A stretch of DNA of 64,000 nucleotides. Origin: a virus. The first letter of the stretch is position 1. Each line of letters begins with the position of its first letter. A program made the translations under genes and the position numbers. The notes under the pieces were generated by a model. That model made no database searches, was not told the origin of the DNA, and saw only the letters and a program-made list of their open reading frames with translations. The stretch is taken from IMG/VR virus record IMGVR_UViG_3300037116_000062, positions 1-64,000 of that record; one strand, written 5' to 3'. Shown piece after piece: positions 39,092 to 48,752 of the stretch.

Positions 39092-40159
39092 ATGGGCAAC
39101 TCCAGCTACCGACTTCAGGATCTCGTAGATATAGCAAGATCGCTAGGCGATCTCGCACCCACACTCCCTACAGGCGGAGCATATGAAACCGTCGCCACCT
39201 CGGCGGCCAATGACGTCATGACTAGCATGGTCGCGGGGAGCAGCAAGGGTTCCCCGTTCAATTTCAAGTGGAACCGCGTCATCATCCCGCCGTTCTTCAT
39301 CAACTCGTGGCAGCAAGATTACGCTTCCTCAGTTGTGAACCTCGGCTGGCTCGAATCGTGCGGCGCGTACAACACGTCCACCACTCAGACACCGAAGCCC
39401 TATCGCGTGGTTGAAGTGAAGCGGGACGTCCTGATTACGAACGCCCAGACTGCGTCCACCGCGAAGATCCAGTGGGAGCAGAACAACTCGCTCACATTCG
39501 GAACGTGGGGACAGTCTACCCCCAACAGCATTACGGGGATCCCAAACCCTGGCCCGGGCGCGGTGTACCAGAACCCGCTGGGCATGATTTCTCTTCCCTC
39601 CAACCCGATCACTCAGGTGAAAGACGCCTTCGGCAACCTGTGGATCGTGACAGGCTACGGAACCTGCGGCGGAGTCAACCCTTTTCTCACGAATCTCAAT
39701 CCCGTATTCCCCGACATCAACAATCCGACCACCGTCGCGACGACAGCCGCGGACGGGGGTGTCACTTGGACCGCGGTCAACCCGTTCGGACAGGGATTCC
39801 GTCTCAACCCGATGCCATCTCAGACAGGCCCCGTGTGGGAAGTCTGCCCCGTTGGCCAAGCCAAGATCGCGAAGTTCACATCCCTCGGTCAGTATCTTGA
39901 GCCGATCCCAGATGACTACTTCACGTATTTTCAGAACGGGTTCTTCGCCCAGTGCTATCGTCGATCGCCCGATCCGAAAGTAAGATCCAAGTTCAAAGAC
40001 GAGTGGGCGATTTTCATGAAGTCGCTCGATGAGTGTGTCGACCAAGCAAGTAGAGAACAGGACGACTGGGGATTCGTCCCGACCTATAACGTGATGGACA
40101 CGGGCTGGGCGTTTAACCCAGTCAACCCCGCAATGCCTTATGGGCCCTGGGCGGGCTAA
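39092..40159 (+). CDS. Conserved virion protein, probable tail or head-tail component
   Basis: The 355-residue protein is beta-rich with many Pro/Trp/Gly segments (FNFKWNRVIIPPFFINSWQQ; GPVWEVCPVGQAKIAKF) and a helical end. The place after the head genes and before adaptor and nozzle-like genes suggests a connector or tail protein. No catalytic motif is visible. Confidence 0.6.
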   Translation: MGNSSYRLQDLVDIARSLGDLAPTLPTGGAYETVATSAANDVMTSMVAGSSKGSPFNFKWNRVIIPPFFINSWQQDYASSVVNLGWLESCGAYNTSTTQTPKPYRVVEVKRDVLITNAQTASTAKIQWEQNNSLTFGTWGQSTPNSITGIPNPGPGAVYQNPLGMISLPSNPITQVKDAFGNLWIVTGYGTCGGVNPFLTNLNPVFPDINNPTTVATTAADGGVTWTAVNPFGQGFRLNPMPSQTGPVWEVCPVGQAKIAKFTSLGQYLEPIPDDYFTYFQNGFFAQCYRRSPDPKVRSKFKDEWAIFMKSLDECVDQASREQDDWGFVPTYNVMDTGWAFNPVNPAMPYGPWAG

Positions 40160-40169
40160 GGAGTACCAG

Positions 40170-40565
40170 ATGGAACAAAGTATCATGGATTCACAACTTG
40201 CTGCATTGAAGGAGTTGACAGATACGCGGTTCAAGGCATCGGAAACCGCAGTCAACACCGCGCTGGCAACACAGGAAAAAGCCGTCAACGCTGCACGCGA
40301 GACGGATCAAAAGGCGCTGGCTGCTGCATTGCAAGCGTCAGAGAAAGCCATCGCCAAAGCCGAAGCCGCACAGGCCGAAGTCAACAAGGTAATCGCTGAG
40401 TTACAGAAAGACGTTATCTCCCTCCGGGAATCCCGATCGCAGGGCACAGGAAACGACGCCGCTAAGAAGGGTGATAAGCAGCAGTCCAACTGGACGGTAA
40501 GTCTGTTGGTGACCATTGCTTTGGCGCTGATCGCAGTGGCTTTGAAGATGTTCATGCTTAGATAG
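40170..40565 (+). CDS. Coiled-coil protein with C-terminal membrane helix
   Basis: The 131-residue protein has an Ala/Glu/Lys coiled coil (about 15-88), a short charged linker and one hydrophobic helix at about 108-129 (WTVSLLVTIALALIAVALKM). This tail-anchored design occurs in phage membrane accessory proteins. ATG 40170 follows AAGGAGTACC. Confidence 0.6.
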   Translation: MEQSIMDSQLAALKELTDTRFKASETAVNTALATQEKAVNAARETDQKALAAALQASEKAIAKAEAAQAEVNKVIAELQKDVISLRESRSQGTGNDAAKKGDKQQSNWTVSLLVTIALALIAVALKMFMLR

Positions 40566-40573
40566 GAGGAGTG

Positions 40574-41002
40574 ATGTTCAAATTTCTTCGTAAGACTTTC
40601 CTGTGGGTGCTCTTAGCCCCGCTCGCATTCACGTGGCTTGGCGCACTATCCAATCAGGTAGTTTTGTACGTGAATCACGACACCTTCCCTGTAAGGTGGA
40701 ATGACTACAAGATATATCAATACAAGTTCGATCTTGAAACCAAATCCCAGAGTGAGGATGAGGACGTTGCTCTACAAGCCCAGATGAGTTTGGTGGCTCT
40801 TAAATCGGGATATCTCGACGATACCCACGTCATCATGACGAAGGATACGCACCTGAACCTTCTCGCGGATTGGTTTGACCTCCGCGGCGACGGGACTTAC
40901 AGCATCGGTGACGGGTTGATCTACCTCGGCGAATGGCTGAGTAGTTTTGCCGTCTACGTCTGGGGCGCGCTACTACTCAACAGCTTAAGGAAACAAGAAT
41001 AG
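40574..41002 (+). CDS. Membrane protein, DUF5317-like
   Basis: The 142-residue protein has an N-terminal hydrophobic helix (FLRKTFLWVLLAPLAFTWLG), a middle domain with NDYKIYQYKF and DDTHVIMTKDTHLNLLADWF, then YSIGDGLIYLGEW and a second membrane helix. The pattern resembles DUF5317 proteins, of unknown function. ATG 40574 follows AGGAGGAGTG. Confidence 0.6.
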   Translation: MFKFLRKTFLWVLLAPLAFTWLGALSNQVVLYVNHDTFPVRWNDYKIYQYKFDLETKSQSEDEDVALQAQMSLVALKSGYLDDTHVIMTKDTHLNLLADWFDLRGDGTYSIGDGLIYLGEWLSSFAVYVWGALLLNSLRKQE

Positions 41003-41012
41003 GACAATCCCG

Positions 41013-41957
41013 ATGGCGATCTCTACCAAAACGATTAGCAACACGATTGACTTTTGCAAGCGGCTGAGTTTTAACCGCAACCCCGTCATCGGGAATTCTC
41101 TTGAGCCCGCGCTCACAGCGGCACAGATTGTCATGCAAGTCATCCTTGGCCCGCCGTTCGAATGGTGGTGGAATAACGAGGAACTGGTCTTCACGTGCAA
41201 CCCTGTTCCGAACAGTGCTACGAGCACCGTGGTTAGCATCGTCAGCGGCACAATCACCGTGACCGCTGCGAACACCTTCTCTACAGGCGACTTAGTCCTG
41301 CCGAAGGGTTTTGTCACGCTCACCTCTTTGAACGGTTTACTGCTGGAGGTTGTAACCGCGACCGCGTCCACATTTACCGCAGCCGTAAACCTCCCGAACG
41401 GAACCGATACTGCGGGGACGTTCACGAACATCACCACTCAGGACTACCCCGTTGCCACACCAGAATTCTCACACATCGAGCATGCCTCGGTTCTGGACAT
41501 TGACGCGACAGGCAAGCCACTGAAGTGGTACGAACTGACCGTCAAGAACATGCTGTCTCTCGAAACTTCGGCCAACCGTCCTGAGTTCATCTCTCCCCAC
41601 ACGGAGAATGGGCAGGGCGTAACCGTGTTCCGCGTGACATCTGCTCCCGATAAGAAGTACCCCATCTCCATCCACATCCAGAAGGCCGCGCCCACCGTCA
41701 CCAGTATCAATCAGACATGGGCACCCATCCCCGACTTCATGCAATACATCTACACCTGGGGATTCATGGCACTCATCTGGCAGTTTGCGGACGACCCGCG
41801 CGCGACCTACGCGAACAACAAATTTGTTGCGGGCATACTCGCTCGATCCGAAGGTTTGGACGACGAACAGAAAAATATTTTTCTAAATAATTGGGATGAG
41901 ATGCGAATGAGTTTCGGCCCGATGAAACAGCAAGGTATCGCAGCGCGAGGACAATAA
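41013..41957 (+). CDS. Head-tail adaptor or tail tubular A-like protein
   Basis: The 314-residue protein begins with a helical segment (TKTISNTIDFCKRLSFNR) and has a beta insert (about 70-145) of Thr/Ser-rich strands, returning to helical sequence at the end (LARSEGLDDEQKNIFLNNWD). Its place before the large nozzle-like gene suggests the adaptor ring protein of a short tail. The assignment rests on context and size. Confidence 0.5.
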   Translation: MAISTKTISNTIDFCKRLSFNRNPVIGNSLEPALTAAQIVMQVILGPPFEWWWNNEELVFTCNPVPNSATSTVVSIVSGTITVTAANTFSTGDLVLPKGFVTLTSLNGLLLEVVTATASTFTAAVNLPNGTDTAGTFTNITTQDYPVATPEFSHIEHASVLDIDATGKPLKWYELTVKNMLSLETSANRPEFISPHTENGQGVTVFRVTSAPDKKYPISIHIQKAAPTVTSINQTWAPIPDFMQYIYTWGFMALIWQFADDPRATYANNKFVAGILARSEGLDDEQKNIFLNNWDEMRMSFGPMKQQGIAARGQ

Positions 41958-41968
41958 GGAGTTCCCGT

Positions 41969-42265
41969 ATGCCCCAGCTAGTCACTGTGTATGGGGGTTC
42001 CTTTCAGGACCCTAGTGGCAACCCGCTAACAGGCGGATTGACTTGCAGACTCGTGCAGGACATCGCCGAGAGTTCCAACCAAATCGCTGCAGGCCGATGG
42101 ACGAAGCTCTCGCTCGATGCGAACGGGAATATATCCCCGAGCCCGGGGGCGAAACTCTGGGGTCCCGCTCTCTACGACGTGATTGCATACACCTCGCAGG
42201 GTCTGGCCGCGTGGAGTGGGCAGATTACAGTTCCAGACGTGACATCATTCAGTTTTACCCCATAG
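41969..42265 (+). CDS. Small fibre-type N-terminal domain protein
   Basis: The 98-residue protein (YGGSFQDPSGNPLTGGLTCRL, ending ITVPDVTSFSFTP) consists of the same beta domain that opens the next protein. Such domains anchor fibres or decorate tails. ATG 41969 follows AAGGAGTTCCC. Confidence 0.55.
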   Translation: MPQLVTVYGGSFQDPSGNPLTGGLTCRLVQDIAESSNQIAAGRWTKLSLDANGNISPSPGAKLWGPALYDVIAYTSQGLAAWSGQITVPDVTSFSFTP

Positions 42266-42272
42266 GAGCAAC

Positions 42273-43313
42273 ATGCCCGCAACTAAATGCGTACTAACTG
42301 GCGGGGCCTTTCAGGACGCCGAAGGGAATGTCTTGGCGAACGGTTATCTGACGATGACTCTGTCCCAGGACTCTTCCGTATCTGGCGTTGGGAACATTGC
42401 CGCGGGGATTACGATTACCATCACTTTGGACACGAACGGAAACGTTGCAGGCAGTCCTGCGCAAGCAGTCTGGGGCAATGACGTTCTCTCGGGGAACACA
42501 TTCTATAGTGTTACGGGATACACACTCGCGGGCCAACCCGCCTACGGTCCCAATAATCAGCAAGTCGTAGGCAGCACTTTCAATGTAGGCACGTGGGTTC
42601 CAAATCAAGTCATCTCGTGGAGCCCTTCTGTCCAATCGACTCTGCTGGAGACGAACGGGACAAAGAACGGTTCGCAGGCTACGCTGAATCTCGCGGCAGG
42701 GGCGAACATCACCCTCGCAGATAATGGAAGCGGCACGATTACGATTGCCGCTGCAGCAGGCGGGAGCAGCTTCAGTGTCACCAATCAAGGCTTCTTCATC
42801 GCTTCAGGCATGACGGACCTCGCCTCAGCTTTCGTGGGTACTTTCATCGCCCCGATAACCGACTACAGTGCTAACGAGGTGATGGTCAACCAGTTCGTCC
42901 TACAGTCGGCGTGGACGCTCTCCAGCGTATCTTACCAGCTAACCACGACCAGTTCTGGCGGGTCTAATTTCAGCTTCGGCATATATAGCGCGGCTGGCGT
43001 GAAACTCATTGATAGTGGCGCGTTCGACGGCACCAGCAGCGCTGTCCAGACCCTATCATTCACCCCGGTCACTCTTCCCGCGGGCGTGTACTACTTCGCC
43101 GCGAGCGCAACTGACCTCACTATGCGTGGTATCGCAATGCAAACCGCCAACCCCGCGGTTATGCTGGCAACCATCAGCACTTCTTACCCATACATCGCAA
43201 CCGCGGCGAACGCCACCTCAGGGGGTGTTATGCCTGCCACCCTCGGCACGTTGACCGCGATCCTTACCGCGGCAAGCTGGGAAGGTATCCCGCTTTGTAT
43301 CTGGAAGGTCTAA
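42273..43313 (+). CDS. Tail fibre or surface protein
   Basis: The 346-residue protein starts with GGAFQDAEGNVLANGYLTMT, related to the preceding small protein, then continues in Gly/Ser/Thr/Asn-rich beta structure (LAAGANITLADNGSGTITI) typical of fibres, with a compact C-terminal domain (about 195-346). A receptor-binding role is inferred. Confidence 0.6.
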   Translation: MPATKCVLTGGAFQDAEGNVLANGYLTMTLSQDSSVSGVGNIAAGITITITLDTNGNVAGSPAQAVWGNDVLSGNTFYSVTGYTLAGQPAYGPNNQQVVGSTFNVGTWVPNQVISWSPSVQSTLLETNGTKNGSQATLNLAAGANITLADNGSGTITIAAAAGGSSFSVTNQGFFIASGMTDLASAFVGTFIAPITDYSANEVMVNQFVLQSAWTLSSVSYQLTTTSSGGSNFSFGIYSAAGVKLIDSGAFDGTSSAVQTLSFTPVTLPAGVYYFAASATDLTMRGIAMQTANPAVMLATISTSYPYIATAANATSGGVMPATLGTLTAILTAASWEGIPLCIWKV

Positions 43314-43326
43314 GGAAAGGTTCACC

Positions 43327-43836
43327 ATGAGTCAGATTGCAGCGAATGGCGGCCAGCCGCAGGTGGGGGATGTATTCGGGAAATGGACTCTCCTGTCTAA
43401 AACGGGACGAGGCTCCTACGTTTGTCGCTGCGAGTGTGGTATAGAAAAGCCTATTGGCTCTACTGAATTACTTCGTGGGGCTAGAAAGAAAGGGTGTCGT
43501 CGTTGTCAGATTGGTTTTTCAAAAGAGACTGCTCGTAGGAACGAGCTATATGGCAGCTATGTCCTGAATGCAAAAAAGAGGAAGTTGGATTTTGCGCTCT
43601 CTCGTCAAGAAGCAGAATTGATGTTTGTATCCACATGCCACTATTGTGGGAAACTCCCCTCTCCCAACAATGGGATTGACCGAATGGATAACTCTATAGG
43701 GTATTTTCCAACGAACTGTGTGGCATGCTGTGGTTTGTGTAATCGCATAAAGAATGTCTTGGGTTATGAGGAGTTTTTTGCTCACCTAAAGTCGATTCTG
43801 GAATTCCGGGGGTATCATGTCACAAATCGCGGCTAA
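43327..43836 (+). CDS. HNH endonuclease carrying the copied start of the downstream tail gene
   Basis: The 169-residue protein has CRCECG and CRRCQ cysteines and an HNH core CHYCGKLPSPNNGIDRMDNS, then NCVACCGLCNRIKNVLGYEEF. Its first 12 residues, MSQIAANGGQPQ, are identical to those of the tail protein starting at 43817, and the nuclease proper begins after them. It therefore appears to have captured the tail gene's original translation start, while the tail gene has a second, recoded start inside the nuclease 3' end (20-nt overlap). Confidence 0.85.
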   Translation: MSQIAANGGQPQVGDVFGKWTLLSKTGRGSYVCRCECGIEKPIGSTELLRGARKKGCRRCQIGFSKETARRNELYGSYVLNAKKRKLDFALSRQEAELMFVSTCHYCGKLPSPNNGIDRMDNSIGYFPTNCVACCGLCNRIKNVLGYEEFFAHLKSILEFRGYHVTNRG

Positions 43837-46800
43837 TGGTGGGCAACCTCAGAAGTCCCCTCGCTACGCGCCAATCTACTCGGGAAGGTTCTTTAACGGT
43901 CTGAACACAAATCGGTCCCCACTGCGTGCTGCGAGTGCGAATCACATTTACGAGAAGTTCTACAGCGACTCCTCAGGTGACGCACTCATCGCGGGTCTGA
44001 ATCTGGAAGTGTCGAACAGGCTGACCCTTATCCGTCGCCCAGGCAATCCGATTTACGATAACACGCACACGTACAACGACCCGTGGCACTTTGACGAGTT
44101 CCGCGTCAACAAGTTGCAGGATGACGTCCTCGGCTCCGTGCAAGAGCAAATCTTCACGCTCGTTGACGAGAGCGCGGGAAGCCAATACGGCGCGGGAACC
44201 GTTTACTCACTGACCCCGACTTTCGAACGCGGCGGCGACGCGACTGATGGCGGACTCAGTTTTGTGAAGGGCGCAGGCGCAGGCCAGACGTACTTCCAAG
44301 CAGTAGGCAACGAACTCTATTTTGGCGACGGCGTCGAGAACAAGAAATGGCTGCAGTCGATAATCAACCGCAATGCCGTAGGTGCGAATGGTTTCTACCT
44401 CCAAGGACCGCCCAACAATCCGTCGGGCGCGTACCCGTTTGGGACGTACCTCCTCGATTGGAATACGGGCAATCCCCAAGAGTTCATCGGAATCACGATC
44501 GGCACGGTGACGAATGTCGCCATGTCAGCGAACGTGCTCACCCTCACAGTAGACCTCGCAACCCCCTCAGCGGGGCTAACCGTTCCGAACGCTGATGTAA
44601 ACGATTACGTCGTGAACACGCCCTTCCAGTTGTGGGGCTTCACAGACGCGGACAACTTGTGGTTGAACGGGATTACGATTTTCCTTCAAGCGGCGTACAC
44701 CCACACCAACTCCTCGTCCACGACTTTCGTCGCGCAGGTGAATCACGCGACGAACTACACCCAGGCAGTCACATCCCCGAATTTGACTTACATCATCCAA
44801 TCGGGAACCGCGCCCGTAGTCGCACAACTCAGTACGACCACTATACCCACTTACAACACGCAAGTTCCGACTGCCGCGAATCTGTACCAGAGCGGACTGA
44901 CCCTAGACGGCAACACGGTCTGGGCAAATCGCGGAACTCCGTCCACGGGTGGATACAACCAGAATCCGAACGTAGAAAACTGGGGAATCCAACCCCCGAC
45001 AGGGAAACCGACATACTCCGTTTCGGGGTCTGAGCAGTCGTGGCAGAAGAACACCTATTACTCCCCTGCGTCCGTCTATGTTGGCCCAGGTGGGTATCTC
45101 TGGCAAATTTCCAAGGCGGGCACCACGGGAACGGGAACAGTGTTCCCGAATCCTCCCCCCGCCGTCGGCATAGTGCCTGCTACGTCCCAACAGGCTCTAA
45201 TCACGAATGTCTATATCTCAGGGAATGTCGCCTACTTCACGACGGCCACTCAATCTCTCGCGACGGGTAACATCGTGAATATTAGTGACCTCTCCGTCGC
45301 AACCTTCTTGAACGGAGAACAGCTTACTGTTCTTTCGGGGGCGACTCCTACATCTTTCTCGGCGACCGTATCCACTGTGTCTTACCCGACCACGCCCGAC
45401 TCAGGTCTTGTGACTCTGCCAGGGTATGTGTTACAGGACGGAACCGCGCAATGGACGGCGATCCAAACTCCTGCATCTCTCATCTGGGAACCGAATACGC
45501 ATTACAACATCGGGTCTTTCATCATAGCGACGACGTCCGCTGGACCGCAACTATTCCAACTCAGTGTGAATACCACATCCCTTGCGTTGAGCACCGCGAT
45601 TACCGCGGGGTGGATTGCCCAATCCAGCAGTTGGCAAGGCGCAGTTAGTCTATGGAATACAAACGACCCGAACGCTACCACACACGGTGGTGGTGGGCCT
45701 GTATTCTCTGCATTCCCAGGCGGCCAAACTGGACCCGTCCCCTCCCTTGATTGGAATGGCGTAGGCCCCGGCGGAACGATTATCGTTAACACGCTGAATG
45801 GCGCGGGCGCAATCATCCCGCCTCAAGTCCCTCTCCCGGGCAGCCCCGCTAATGGGCCATTCTGGGCAGCCGCGACAGGTTCTATGTTCATCCCAGCCCC
45901 GGGATCTTACGTCTTCACGATCACAACCGAAGACGCAGGGTTCTTCTCCTTCCAGACGACAGCTAATGCGTCTGGCGGAATCGCCTCTGTGTCGGGGAAC
46001 ACTTTCATTCCCCAAACAGGTGGGGTCGCACGACAGGTCACGGTAGTAGATGGGTACGGTAGCCTAACAGGAGGCACGTCCCTTTGTGGCACGGACAACA
46101 CTGGCGGGACAGGCACCACAGGGATGTCCTGCACATGGACATTCACGAAGGCGGGGAACTACAACTACGAAGTGGACTACGGACACAGGACGGGGACTCC
46201 CCGTTACATGACGCTCAAGTATGGCACGGCGCTCGAAATCCCGCCCTACCCGAGCGAGTCAGGAGCAACCGCGCCCCTATGGACACCTTTCACCACCACA
46301 GGGATGCAGTATGTGAACGGTCAGATTGTATGGCCCGCGACCGCGACCGACGGACAGTACACGTGGAACAACCTTGGCCCGATGACGGATTACGTCTATG
46401 TGGCCAACACTCCATACACGCTGCCCGCGAGCACGATTATCGATTCAAACGGCAACCAAGAAGGCGTGGCCGAAACGGGCATTTCGGATACGACTCAACC
46501 AACATGGCCCACGGCAATCAACACGGTTACCCCCGACACGGGATATCCGACCCTTCAGTGGCTTAATGAAGGCCCACTGGCCTCGTCAACCACTCCTGGC
46601 ACGATCGCAGCGACGTCCGTGCAGGGCTACCTTTATTGGATTGCCCTTGTGAACACGCTGGACAATTCTGTGTCAAACCTCGGCCCTGTGTCGTTGTCGA
46701 CGGGTTCGTTCATCAATGGGGTGGTATCCTTCAGCCCAGGTTCAGGATTGCCCACGGTAAATGGGGTGGTCACTGTTGACCCACAAGACGACTATGTCGC

Positions 46801-48082
46801 CATCTTCAGAACTGCGGATGGGTTTACGACGCCTCTGCTCATCCCAGGGTTTGTCACCTCGCCGTACACGGTTCCGCTGACTCAGTACATCCGAAATGGT
46901 TTCGTGGACAACTTCCCCGACACTGAATTGAATGACCTCGTGCAGGGTGCTGAAGCAGGCGAGAACACTCCCCCAATTGTGGGAGCAATCAATCTCACAT
47001 ATGCACTCAACCGCATCTGGTACAGCCTTGGAAACACCGTCTATTACACGACGGGCCCGCAAGCCCCAAGTGGGAACGGAATTGATGGCGCGTCCCCGAC
47101 TAACCTCTCTCCTTGTCCCTCACAGGTCAAGAGATTGGTGCCGACGGCGATTGGTATGCTGGTGTTCACCATCAGCGATATCTATATCATCCCAGGAAAC
47201 GGTACGACTCAAAGCCCCATCCAACCCGCGCTCCCGTATCTCACGGGCGTCGGCTTGGGAAATTACAACGGACTCGACATCAACGGTGGCATCATGGGCT
47301 TCTTCACGACTGACAAACAGTTCGTGATATTCGACCCGAGTGCCGGATTGAGTTACGTGGGTTATAACATCGGCGACCAACTCCGCCTCAACAACGGCAC
47401 GGCTGGTCAGTCATGGAACCCATCCACCGCATATGTCGCGTGGTATATCAACGGCGAAGACCAAGCGTGGTTCCTTGGTGACGCTGTCAATGGCTGGTAC
47501 AAACTCATCGCAACGCCTGCCCCCGAAAGCGGGAACGGCGTAGTCGCATGGAGCCCCTTCGGGACTATCGCAGGCGGATCCGTGAGTGCGATCAAGGCAA
47601 CGGAAGTCAGCCCTGGAGTCCACAGGCTGCTTGTTGGACAAACAAGTGCAACGGGTAGGATCCTGAATCGTGACCTGTCCGCAACCACGGACGCGGGCTC
47701 GACAGGAATCAACGGAACCACTTACCCCGCGTACGGAGTAATCGGATCCATCGTGTTGGCGCAACCTGGGCAAATCGCCAAGGTCGCGTTCATTACGACG
47801 GTCTGTGTTCGCACAGGAAGCCCGCCAATCCTTGGCGTTCTTCTGGACGAGGCTCTACCGTATTACACGGGCAGCTTCGACGTCCTGAAACGCTGGACGA
47901 ACGATCCCCCGAACCTGCCACAAGGTAAATCATTCTACAGGCAGCGATTTTACCTTTGTGAAGACGAGGAGACTTCGGCGTACTGCATGGACATGCAGAT
48001 CATGGTGCAGTTTCCAACCGAAGCCGCGCTCAACGAACTGCAGACGCTCACCGTGTTCGGTGCCTACGAAGTTGAGATGTAA
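43817..48082 (+). CDS. Large tail protein, probable nozzle (tail tubular B-like)
   Basis: The 1421-residue protein begins MSQIAANGGQPQ then PRYAPIYSGRFFNGLNTNRS, the N-terminal pattern of podovirus nozzle-type proteins, and is dominated by beta strands with regular Gly/Asn turns, as in a beta-propeller tube protein. The central part (about 250-900) is an extended Ser/Thr/Pro-rich insertion, larger than typical nozzle proteins (about 800 residues). No enzyme motif is seen. Its 12 N-terminal codons are a synonymous copy of those at 43327. Confidence 0.65.
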   Translation: MSQIAANGGQPQKSPRYAPIYSGRFFNGLNTNRSPLRAASANHIYEKFYSDSSGDALIAGLNLEVSNRLTLIRRPGNPIYDNTHTYNDPWHFDEFRVNKLQDDVLGSVQEQIFTLVDESAGSQYGAGTVYSLTPTFERGGDATDGGLSFVKGAGAGQTYFQAVGNELYFGDGVENKKWLQSIINRNAVGANGFYLQGPPNNPSGAYPFGTYLLDWNTGNPQEFIGITIGTVTNVAMSANVLTLTVDLATPSAGLTVPNADVNDYVVNTPFQLWGFTDADNLWLNGITIFLQAAYTHTNSSSTTFVAQVNHATNYTQAVTSPNLTYIIQSGTAPVVAQLSTTTIPTYNTQVPTAANLYQSGLTLDGNTVWANRGTPSTGGYNQNPNVENWGIQPPTGKPTYSVSGSEQSWQKNTYYSPASVYVGPGGYLWQISKAGTTGTGTVFPNPPPAVGIVPATSQQALITNVYISGNVAYFTTATQSLATGNIVNISDLSVATFLNGEQLTVLSGATPTSFSATVSTVSYPTTPDSGLVTLPGYVLQDGTAQWTAIQTPASLIWEPNTHYNIGSFIIATTSAGPQLFQLSVNTTSLALSTAITAGWIAQSSSWQGAVSLWNTNDPNATTHGGGGPVFSAFPGGQTGPVPSLDWNGVGPGGTIIVNTLNGAGAIIPPQVPLPGSPANGPFWAAATGSMFIPAPGSYVFTITTEDAGFFSFQTTANASGGIASVSGNTFIPQTGGVARQVTVVDGYGSLTGGTSLCGTDNTGGTGTTGMSCTWTFTKAGNYNYEVDYGHRTGTPRYMTLKYGTALEIPPYPSESGATAPLWTPFTTTGMQYVNGQIVWPATATDGQYTWNNLGPMTDYVYVANTPYTLPASTIIDSNGNQEGVAETGISDTTQPTWPTAINTVTPDTGYPTLQWLNEGPLASSTTPGTIAATSVQGYLYWIALVNTLDNSVSNLGPVSLSTGSFINGVVSFSPGSGLPTVNGVVTVDPQDDYVAIFRTADGFTTPLLIPGFVTSPYTVPLTQYIRNGFVDNFPDTELNDLVQGAEAGENTPPIVGAINLTYALNRIWYSLGNTVYYTTGPQAPSGNGIDGASPTNLSPCPSQVKRLVPTAIGMLVFTISDIYIIPGNGTTQSPIQPALPYLTGVGLGNYNGLDINGGIMGFFTTDKQFVIFDPSAGLSYVGYNIGDQLRLNNGTAGQSWNPSTAYVAWYINGEDQAWFLGDAVNGWYKLIATPAPESGNGVVAWSPFGTIAGGSVSAIKATEVSPGVHRLLVGQTSATGRILNRDLSATTDAGSTGINGTTYPAYGVIGSIVLAQPGQIAKVAFITTVCVRTGSPPILGVLLDEALPYYTGSFDVLKRWTNDPPNLPQGKSFYRQRFYLCEDEETSAYCMDMQIMVQFPTEAALNELQTLTVFGAYEVEM

Positions 48083-48111
48083 CTCGTTGAAAACAAAGAA
48101 CATTTAACCTC

Positions 48112-48140
48112 TTGACAATCTTCTCCTATTGCTGTAAACT
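48112..48140 (+). promoter_or_regulatory. Dedicated promoter of the HNH gene at 48159
   Basis: TTGACA (48112-48117), 17 nt and TAAACT (48135-48140) predict a start near 48147. The spacer contains the left arm of a 13-bp inverted repeat whose right arm covers the ribosome-binding site. Confidence 0.72.
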
Positions 48141-48158
48141 TAAGTAATAGGAGAAGAT
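48118..48158 (+). promoter_or_regulatory. RBS-sequestering hairpin overlapping the promoter
   Basis: ATCTTCTCCTATT (48118-48130) and AATAGGAGAAGAT (48146-48158) are perfectly complementary over 13 bp with a 15-nt loop, directly abutting the ATG at 48159. A transcript reading through from upstream would fold and hide AGGAG; a transcript starting at about 48147 lacks the left arm and would be translated. Confidence 0.75.
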
Positions 48159-48752
48159 ATGGAGAACAATCATCCACGATTCCGCCTTCAAGGGCGGGAG
48201 CAAGAGGTTATCGCCGCCTATCAAGGCGGCAGTTCAACTCCAACGATAGGGAAACTCTTTGGGGTAAGCCACGCTTCCATTCTGCAGGTGTTGAGGAAAT
48301 TCAACGTCCCTCGACGCACGCGAAGTGAAGCCAACATACAAACGCATTGCAAGAGGGGACACCCAATGGTGGAGGGCAACCTCTACTACATGAAGGGCGG
48401 GGTACGGAGTTGTTTGACTTGTCGCAAGGCAAATGGCAGACGTAGTCGATTTGGACTACGGCCTGAGGATATCGAAAGACGACTTCAGCAGCAGGAAGGG
48501 AAATGTGCTGTTTGTAGAAAGACTTTGAAAATCCCCCAAGCAGACCACGATCATTCCTGTTGTCCTGCGAAAACTAAAACTTGTGGAAAGTGTGTGCGAG
48601 ATTTGTTGTGCAGGAACTGCAACCTCGCTGTCGGGAACGTGAAGGACGATATCTCAATAGCAGAATCCCTCGTCGCTTACCTGAAGAAATGGAAAACCCC
48701 CAATGTCCACCCTAGCAGAACGACTGAAAACGCAATCGCTGCCGGGGTTTGA
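48159..48752 (+). CDS. HTH-HNH endonuclease, endonuclease VII-like (3)
   Basis: The 197-residue protein starts with a helix-turn-helix (about 16-50: EVIAAYQGGSSTPTIGKLFG, then VSHASILQVLRKF), a CKRG...CLTCRK linker and an endonuclease VII core CAVC, QADHDHSCCPAKTKTCGKCV, LLCRNCNLAVG. It has its own promoter and translation switch. Its last 50 nt overlap the next gene. Confidence 0.88.
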   Translation: MENNHPRFRLQGREQEVIAAYQGGSSTPTIGKLFGVSHASILQVLRKFNVPRRTRSEANIQTHCKRGHPMVEGNLYYMKGGVRSCLTCRKANGRRSRFGLRPEDIERRLQQQEGKCAVCRKTLKIPQADHDHSCCPAKTKTCGKCVRDLLCRNCNLAVGNVKDDISIAESLVAYLKKWKTPNVHPSRTTENAIAAGV

